This document shows positions 59,651 through 64,000 of a stretch of 64,000 nt of DNA, piece after piece. This DNA comes from Mucilaginibacter oryzae (GTDB taxonomy: Bacteria; Bacteroidota; Bacteroidia; Sphingobacteriales; Sphingobacteriaceae), in contig NZ_QGHA01000001.1 of the NCBI RefSeq assembly GCF_003148845.1, positions 248,001 through 312,000 on the forward strand, given 5' to 3'. How positions within the stretch are numbered: the stretch's first letter is position 1; every line of letters starts with the position of its first letter. The translations under genes were made by a program, and so were the position numbers. The notes under the pieces are model-generated. The model did not search any database. It was not told the origin of the DNA and saw nothing but the letters and a program-made list of their open reading frames with translations.

Positions 59651-59821
59651 ATGATGCAAATTGTAAAAAACGATTCCCGTCCGGTATACAGATGCAGGCG
59701 ATGCAATGAACCATTAAAAACACGCCGTAAACGTGGTTTATTGCTAAAAATAGCCTTGTTTTGGCTGCCCGTACGTAAGTTTTTTTGCGAACGCTGTCTT
59801 GCCAATCGTTATGTAATTTAA
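59651..59821 (+). CDS. Two-CxxC miniprotein, member 3
   Basis: 56 residues: CRRCNEPLKTRRKRGLLLKI, ALFWLPVRKFFCERCLANRY. Two CxxC pairs (about 15-18 and 46-49) with the xLFWLPVRKFFC bridge, aligned with the miniproteins at 33969 and 34261. Too short for usual ORF calling; an ATG at 59654 is an alternative start. The 30 bases upstream contain CCCCCC and a weak SD. Likely a zinc ribbon. Confidence 0.7.
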   Translation: MMQIVKNDSRPVYRCRRCNEPLKTRRKRGLLLKIALFWLPVRKFFCERCLANRYVI

Positions 59822-59936
59822 CATTTAAAAATTACCGCATCGCGCTTTTCATAAAAACAGCTTTAATTTTACTTTGATTATTTGGGCATATCCTTAATTT
59901 AGTAGCGTAGCCAACTAAAGCTATATCTGCCTAAAA

Positions 59937-60890
59937 ATGAATTTAAAACATAAGCTGCTGCCAATTCTGTATTTTTTGCTATTGCCTGTATTTTGCCTGG
60001 CGCAGGCAAAAAAGTTCAGGGTAGTGCCTTTGGGGGTACTGGGCGGTATTGACGAAAGCAATCTTTCGGCCTATATGGTTGCCCCCGGGGGCAGTAATAA
60101 TTATATATGCCTTGACGCCGGCACACTTCATTACGGCATTGAAAAGGCGGTAAGCAATAAAAGTTTTAATACTGATGGCGCCACTGTTTTAAAGCAATAT
60201 ATCAAGGCGTATTTGATATCTCATTCGCACCTTGATCACATCGCGGGGCTGATCATTAACTCGCCCGAAGACAGCAGCAAAAACATTTATGCCTTTAATG
60301 ACTGCATCGAAACCATCAAATCCCGCTATTTTACCTGGAAAAGCTGGGCGAACTTCGGCGATCAGGGCGAGGCGCCGACCTTAAAAAAATACCACTATAA
60401 AGTACTCGAGCCGGGCGCCGAAACCCCGATCGAAAATACCAAACTGAAGGTAACGGCTTTCCCGCTTGCCCACTCCAACCTTACCAGCACCGCCTTCCTG
60501 GTAAATAATAACGATAATTACCTGCTTTATTTAGGCGATACCGGCCCCGACGAGATCGAGAAAAGCGATCATATGCAAAACCTTTGGCAAGCCATCGCCC
60601 CGCTGGTAAAAGGCAAAAAGCTTAAGGCTATCTTAATTGAAGTTTCCTTTCCCAATGAGCAGCCCGATAAAACGCTGTTTGGCCACCTTACGCCAAAGTG
60701 GTTAATGGCCGAAATCGACAAGCTTGGCGCACTGGCAGGTACCGAAAATATAAAAGGTTTAAATATCGTGGTAACGCATCTGAAACCGCCTGCCGCAAAC
60801 ATCAGTAAAATTAAAATCCAGTTAAAAGCTGCCAATAAATTGCAGGTAAATCTCATTTATCCGCAGCAGGGTAAAGCGCTTAATTTTTGA
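59937..60890 (+). CDS. Secreted class II cyclic-nucleotide phosphodiesterase-like hydrolase
   Basis: 317 residues. Signal peptide MNLKHKLLPILYFLLLPVFC (residues 1-22, LAQ), then a metallo-beta-lactamase-type fold. The motif HSHLDHIAGLIINSP (residues 96-110) fits the class II cAMP phosphodiesterase signature (H-x-H-L-D-H-x-x-G-...-S-P) exactly, and more metal ligands are visible in FPLAHSN and YLGDTGPDEIE. A periplasmic enzyme hydrolysing 3',5'-cyclic nucleotides or related esters is expected. It overlaps by a few bases a frame leading to the tandem esterases, and may be co-transcribed with them. Confidence 0.88.
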   Translation: MNLKHKLLPILYFLLLPVFCLAQAKKFRVVPLGVLGGIDESNLSAYMVAPGGSNNYICLDAGTLHYGIEKAVSNKSFNTDGATVLKQYIKAYLISHSHLDHIAGLIINSPEDSSKNIYAFNDCIETIKSRYFTWKSWANFGDQGEAPTLKKYHYKVLEPGAETPIENTKLKVTAFPLAHSNLTSTAFLVNNNDNYLLYLGDTGPDEIEKSDHMQNLWQAIAPLVKGKKLKAILIEVSFPNEQPDKTLFGHLTPKWLMAEIDKLGALAGTENIKGLNIVVTHLKPPAANISKIKIQLKAANKLQVNLIYPQQGKALNF

Positions 60891-60910
60891 CCTCTAAACA
60901 TCATCAATCC

Positions 60911-61798
60911 ATGAAAATATCAATAACCGGTCTGCTTTTATTATTCGTTTTTAGTTCCGCAAACTTATTCGCGCAACAGGGCGGTAAGGTTTTGGAAGAG
61001 CAGCATATCAAAAGCAAAATATTAAAACGCAATGTTGATTATGCCGTTTACCTCCCGCCCGATTACGGTACAGCACACCGCAGCTACCCCATTGTTTATT
61101 TGCTGCACGGCTACACCGATAACCATACCGGCTGGCTGCAATTTGGCGAGATAAACCGTTATGCCGATAAGGCCATTGCCGACGGCACCATTCCCCCTAT
61201 GGTAATTGTGATGCCTAATGCCGATTCGAGCTGGTATATTAACTCGTATGACGGAAAAGAAAAGTATGAAGACTTTTTTGTGAAAGAGTTTATGCCCCAG
61301 GTAGAAAAAGAATACAACATCAAAGCCGAAAAGAAATATCGTGGAATTGCAGGCCTTTCGATGGGTGGTTACGGCACTTTAATATACACGTTAAAACACC
61401 CCGAACTGTTTGCTGCCGGGGCGGCATTAAGTGCCGCCGTTTTCCCCGACGACCAGATCATCAGTACGCCCGACGATACATGGGATAAAATTTTCGGCCA
61501 GCTTTGGGGCCGAGGCCTGAAGGGTAAGGACAGGATTAACGCCGCCTGGCAAGGTTATTCGGTTTTGGGGCTGGTGCAAAGCAAAAGCGCCGATGAACTG
61601 AATGATGTGCGCTACTGGATTGATTGCGGCGACGACGATTTTTTAACCAAGGGTAACTGTATGCTGCATATAGCCCTCTCAGAAAAAAAAGTCCCTCACG
61701 AGTTCAGAGTACGTGACGGCGCCCATACCTGGACCTACTGGCGTACCGGCATTGTTGATGCCCTTGCTTTTATTGGGGATAGTTTCAGGCAGAAATAA
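60911..61798 (+). CDS. Secreted esterase (esterase D/feruloyl esterase-like), paralog 1
   Basis: 295 residues from the ATG at 60911 (signal peptide MKISITGLLLLFVFSSANLF, AQ cleavage); an earlier in-frame codon overlaps the phosphodiesterase stop and is less likely. Alpha/beta hydrolase of the esterase D/PF00756 type: YPIVYLLHGYTDNHTGWLQF, nucleophile Ser in GIAGLSMGGYGTLIY, acid Asp in WIDCGDDDFLTKG and catalytic His in RVRDGAHTWTYWRTG. Acts on acyl or feruloyl esters, perhaps on plant polysaccharides. A second copy follows, separated by 100 bp. Confidence 0.92.
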   Translation: MKISITGLLLLFVFSSANLFAQQGGKVLEEQHIKSKILKRNVDYAVYLPPDYGTAHRSYPIVYLLHGYTDNHTGWLQFGEINRYADKAIADGTIPPMVIVMPNADSSWYINSYDGKEKYEDFFVKEFMPQVEKEYNIKAEKKYRGIAGLSMGGYGTLIYTLKHPELFAAGAALSAAVFPDDQIISTPDDTWDKIFGQLWGRGLKGKDRINAAWQGYSVLGLVQSKSADELNDVRYWIDCGDDDFLTKGNCMLHIALSEKKVPHEFRVRDGAHTWTYWRTGIVDALAFIGDSFRQK

Positions 61799-61898
61799 TT
61801 GGGATACGCGGATTTTTAGATATGCAAATTTCAGATGTGCGGATGTACAGATTGAAACCTCACATCAACAAAACCTAAAATTTAGATTTCATTCACTC

Positions 61899-62786
61899 AT
61901 GAAGATGATTAAAAAGCTTTTACTGATATGTCTTCTACTCGTTGCGGGCAGCGCTTTTGCGCAGCAAACGGGCAAAGTAATTGAAGAATTATATGTAAAA
62001 AGCGATATTTTAGATAGGAACGTTAAATACGCGGTGTACTTACCGCCCGATTACGAATCATCAAACCGTACTTACCCGGTGGTGTACCTGCTGCATGGCT
62101 ACGGCGACGACCATACCGGCTGGTTGCAATTTGGCGAAGTGAACCGCTACGCCGACAAAGCCATTGCCAGTGGTACCATCCCCCCTATGATCATTATCAT
62201 GCCCGACGCAGGTACCAGCTGGTATATTAATAACTATAATGGCAAACAGCGTTATGAGGACTTCTTTTTTAAGGAATTTATCCCGGCCATTGAAACAGAA
62301 TACCGTATAAAAAACAAAAAGGAATATCGTGGTATTGCCGGCCTGTCTATGGGTGGCTACGGTACCCTGGTGTACAGCTTTAAACATCCAGATATGTTTT
62401 CGGCAGCGGCAGCCCTGAGCGCGGCGGTGCGTAACGAAGATGATTTTATGGCAATAACCGATGCCCGCTGGAAAGAAGTCTATAGCAATGTGATTGGCCC
62501 CAACCTGCAGGGAAACGCGCGTTTGAACGCTACCTGGAGGGCCAATTCGGTACTTGACCTGGTACAAAACAAAAATGCCGAGGAGCTTAAAAACGTACGC
62601 CTCTGGCTGGACTGCGGTGATGACGACGCCCTAAGCAAAGGCAACATACTGCTGCATATTGCGCTTACCGAAAAAAAGGTTCCGCATGAATTTAGGATCC
62701 GCGATGGCGCCCACAATTGGACCTACTGGCGCACCGGGATTACCGACGCGCTGGCATTTATCGGCGACAGCTTCAGGCAGAAATAA
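61899..62786 (+). CDS. Secreted esterase, paralog 2
   Basis: 295 residues from the ATG at 61899 (signal peptide, KKLLLICLLLVAGSAFAQQ); longer frames upstream run through repeat DNA and the end of the first copy. Same catalytic set as the first copy: GIAGLSMGGYGTLVY, WLDCGDDDALSKG, RIRDGAHNWTYWRTG, with strong overall similarity, so a recent tandem duplication. Differences cluster in the N-terminal third and around the DDFMAITDARWKEVYSN segment, which may change specificity. Probably transcribed with copy 1. Confidence 0.92.
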   Translation: MKMIKKLLLICLLLVAGSAFAQQTGKVIEELYVKSDILDRNVKYAVYLPPDYESSNRTYPVVYLLHGYGDDHTGWLQFGEVNRYADKAIASGTIPPMIIIMPDAGTSWYINNYNGKQRYEDFFFKEFIPAIETEYRIKNKKEYRGIAGLSMGGYGTLVYSFKHPDMFSAAAALSAAVRNEDDFMAITDARWKEVYSNVIGPNLQGNARLNATWRANSVLDLVQNKNAEELKNVRLWLDCGDDDALSKGNILLHIALTEKKVPHEFRIRDGAHNWTYWRTGITDALAFIGDSFRQK

Positions 62787-62842
62787 CGATAAATTTGAAC
62801 GGGTGTTGCCCCGGCCCTGCGCTGAAGCAGGACTGAGCAGCA

Positions 62843-63415
62843 CTACAAATGCGTATTGCTCCTGAACAGCTTAATAGCTATCGCCAGCAAAATAATTCCG
62901 AAAGCCTTACGTAATACGCTTAACCCTATAGGCCCAAGCAGTTTTTCGAGCCACTTTACATTTTTAAGCACCGCGTAAACCACTACGGTGTTCAGCACAA
63001 TACCTACCAGGATGTTTTGTGTTTGATATTGCGATTTAAGCGAAAGTAACGTTGTCATGGTACCGGCGCCCGCGATGAGCGGGAAAGCGAGCGGCACAAT
63101 TGAGGCGGCCTGCGGCAATTCTTCCTTAAAAAAGTCGACCCCCAAAATCATTTCCATCGCGATAATAAAGATCACCAGCGAACCAGCTATCGCGAATGAG
63201 GAGATATCAAGGCCTATAACCGCCAGTAACTCATCCCCAACAAACAGAAAGGTTACCATCAACACCAGCACAGCTATACTGGCCTTTTCCGATTCGATGT
63301 GGCCTACACGCTGCCTCAGCTGGATAATTACCGGTATAGCGCCCAAAATATCGATAATAGCGAAAAGGATCATTGTTACCGAAATGATCTCCTTAATAAT
63401 AAACGGGTGCGGCAT
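62843..63415 (-). CDS. MarC-family membrane protein
   Basis: 190 residues, six membrane helices: EIISVTMILFAIIDILGAIP, IAVLVLMVTFLFVGDELLAV, FAIAGSLVIFIIAMEMILGV, AASIVPLAFPLIAGAGTMTT, ILVGIVLNTVVVYAVLKNVK and a last one near LRKAFGIILLAIAIKLF. The pattern IVPLAFPLIAGAGTMTTLL is the MarC/UPF0056 signature. Function of the family is unknown despite its naming. Ends just before the esterase-side repeat and lies 13 bp after the MFS gene in the same direction. Confidence 0.9.
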   Translation of the reverse strand: MPHPFIIKEIISVTMILFAIIDILGAIPVIIQLRQRVGHIESEKASIAVLVLMVTFLFVGDELLAVIGLDISSFAIAGSLVIFIIAMEMILGVDFFKEELPQAASIVPLAFPLIAGAGTMTTLLSLKSQYQTQNILVGIVLNTVVVYAVLKNVKWLEKLLGPIGLSVLRKAFGIILLAIAIKLFRSNTHL

Positions 63416-63428
63416 TGCTTTACGGGTT

Positions 63429-64000
63429 TTATTCTTTACGCTTTAGCCGGAAGCTGATCACAAACGCGGCCAAAATATAGCATGAAGATAAGAAGAAAAT
63501 TGCATGTACCGATAGCAAAGCTGCAAGGCCGGCCGTAACCGGCCCGAGGGTTTGCCCGACGGACGCGTACGACTGGTTGATGCCCAGCACCTTGCCTTGT
63601 TCTTCATGGTCGATATGATCGGCAATAATTGCGTTCAGCATAGGGTTGCGCAGCCCGTTGAACAGTCCGTAAATGCAAATACCGGCAACAAAGGGAAAGA
63701 AACTATTAGCTAAGCCGGTTGTAAACATCGCGGCAAAACAAAGAAAAGTGGATAACAACAGGATAAGGGATTTTGATGAGAACCATTTGGTAAACAGCGG
63801 CACACAAAGTTGCATAATGATTCCGCTGACACCGAAGCCTGCATATAAAATACCAATCTGCGTAGGGTTGATCTTCAATATATCTACACTAAAAGTCTGG
63901 AAACCGATAATCATGGTAAACTGCGCCATAGTTAACAGAAAGCCCGTAAACACTGCTGTGCCTATGACCGGCCTTTTCAGGGTAGTGATCAGTGAGCCAA
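63429..64000 (-). CDS. MFS transporter, C-terminal half (5' end outside the window)
   Basis: The frame is open from 63429 through the right edge; the part inside the window covers about 190 residues, starting GSLITTLKRPVIGTAVFTGF, which looks like the central loop leading into helix 7. Six membrane helices follow, with PLFTKWFSSKSLILLLSTFL (a motif A-like loop) and GLFNGLRNPMLNAIIADHID. The N-terminal half is cut off by the window, so no family below MFS can be given. It lies 13 bp upstream of the marC gene on the same strand. Confidence 0.85.
   Translation of the reverse strand, partial: GSLITTLKRPVIGTAVFTGFLLTMAQFTMIIGFQTFSVDILKINPTQIGILYAGFGVSGIIMQLCVPLFTKWFSSKSLILLLSTFLCFAAMFTTGLANSFFPFVAGICIYGLFNGLRNPMLNAIIADHIDHEEQGKVLGINQSYASVGQTLGPVTAGLAALLSVHAIFFLSSCYILAAFVISFRLKRKE

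Noticed and set aside
61713..61898. N-terminal extension of the second esterase
   Set aside because: It overlaps the end of the first esterase in another frame and precedes a proper signal peptide.
1..64000. tRNA or rRNA genes
   Set aside because: No cloverleaf arms or conserved rRNA stretches were recognised by eye; tRNAscan-SE and barrnap would settle it.

Overview
The window looks like a chromosomal segment of a Bacteroidota bacterium, most likely Sphingobacteriaceae and close to Mucilaginibacter or Pedobacter. This placement is inference. It rests on -7 promoter boxes of the form TAnnTTTG, many secreted proteins with Bacteroidota-type signal peptides and lipoboxes, a TonB-dependent receptor, an HU-CCDC81/SPOR protein next to ExbB/ExbD/TonB, a putative sphingolipid desaturase, and abundant short palindromic intergenic repeats. 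I see no rRNA, tRNA, CRISPR array, phage or intact insertion sequence.

Layout. 0-8.2 kb: a YncE-like propeller, a ceramide-desaturase-like membrane enzyme, two hypotheticals, a GH27 alpha-galactosidase and three tandem paralogous small secreted proteins. 8.2-13.1 kb: a metal-associated uptake cluster (small Cys protein, TonB-dependent receptor, PepSY membrane protein, heavy-metal-binding lipoprotein). 13.3-18.2 kb: hypothetical, DUF3179, DsbA-family, lipoprotein and MFS genes. 18.3-22.5 kb: a mannan or manno-oligosaccharide locus on the minus strand (AraC regulator, sodium/solute symporter, GH26). 23.3-27.2 kb: Mla lipid transport (mlaE, mlaF, mlaD), then an ECF-like sigma factor with an overlapping anti-sigma gene. 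27.3-33.2 kb: DinB-like protein, DUF2975/YozG pair, an SPFH protein whose N-terminal repeats recall the major vault protein, a lipoprotein, a 15-copy heptamer array, a GbsR/MarR regulator and a pseudogene with two nonsense codons. 33.3-35.1 kb: two receiver-only response regulators flanking two tiny two-CxxC proteins; a third member of that family lies at 59.7 kb. 35.4-41.9 kb: gluconate permease, alpha/beta hydrolase, glycine-zipper protein, Omp85-like barrel, Bcr/CflA exporter and a DUF922-like zincin. 42.2-51.9 kb: an envelope-energisation cluster (TPR protein, beta-barrel, HU-CCDC81/SPOR, ExbB, ExbD, TonB, FolC). 52-64 kb: aldo/keto reductase, Gfo/Idh/MocA oxidoreductase, M48 protease with a secreted partner, DUF6496, a kinase-like protein, AI-2E-family permease, a secreted class II cyclic-nucleotide phosphodiesterase, two tandem esterases, MarC and a truncated MFS gene.

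The most notable signals are the bacterial dihydroceramide-desaturase homologue, the vault-like SPFH protein, the undescribed two-CxxC miniprotein family beside receiver proteins, and repeat DNA that reaches into genes: a heptamer array containing the folC start codon, an in-frame repeat inside folC, and repeats that supply stop codons. A near-identical palindrome also sits just downstream of two unrelated promoters.
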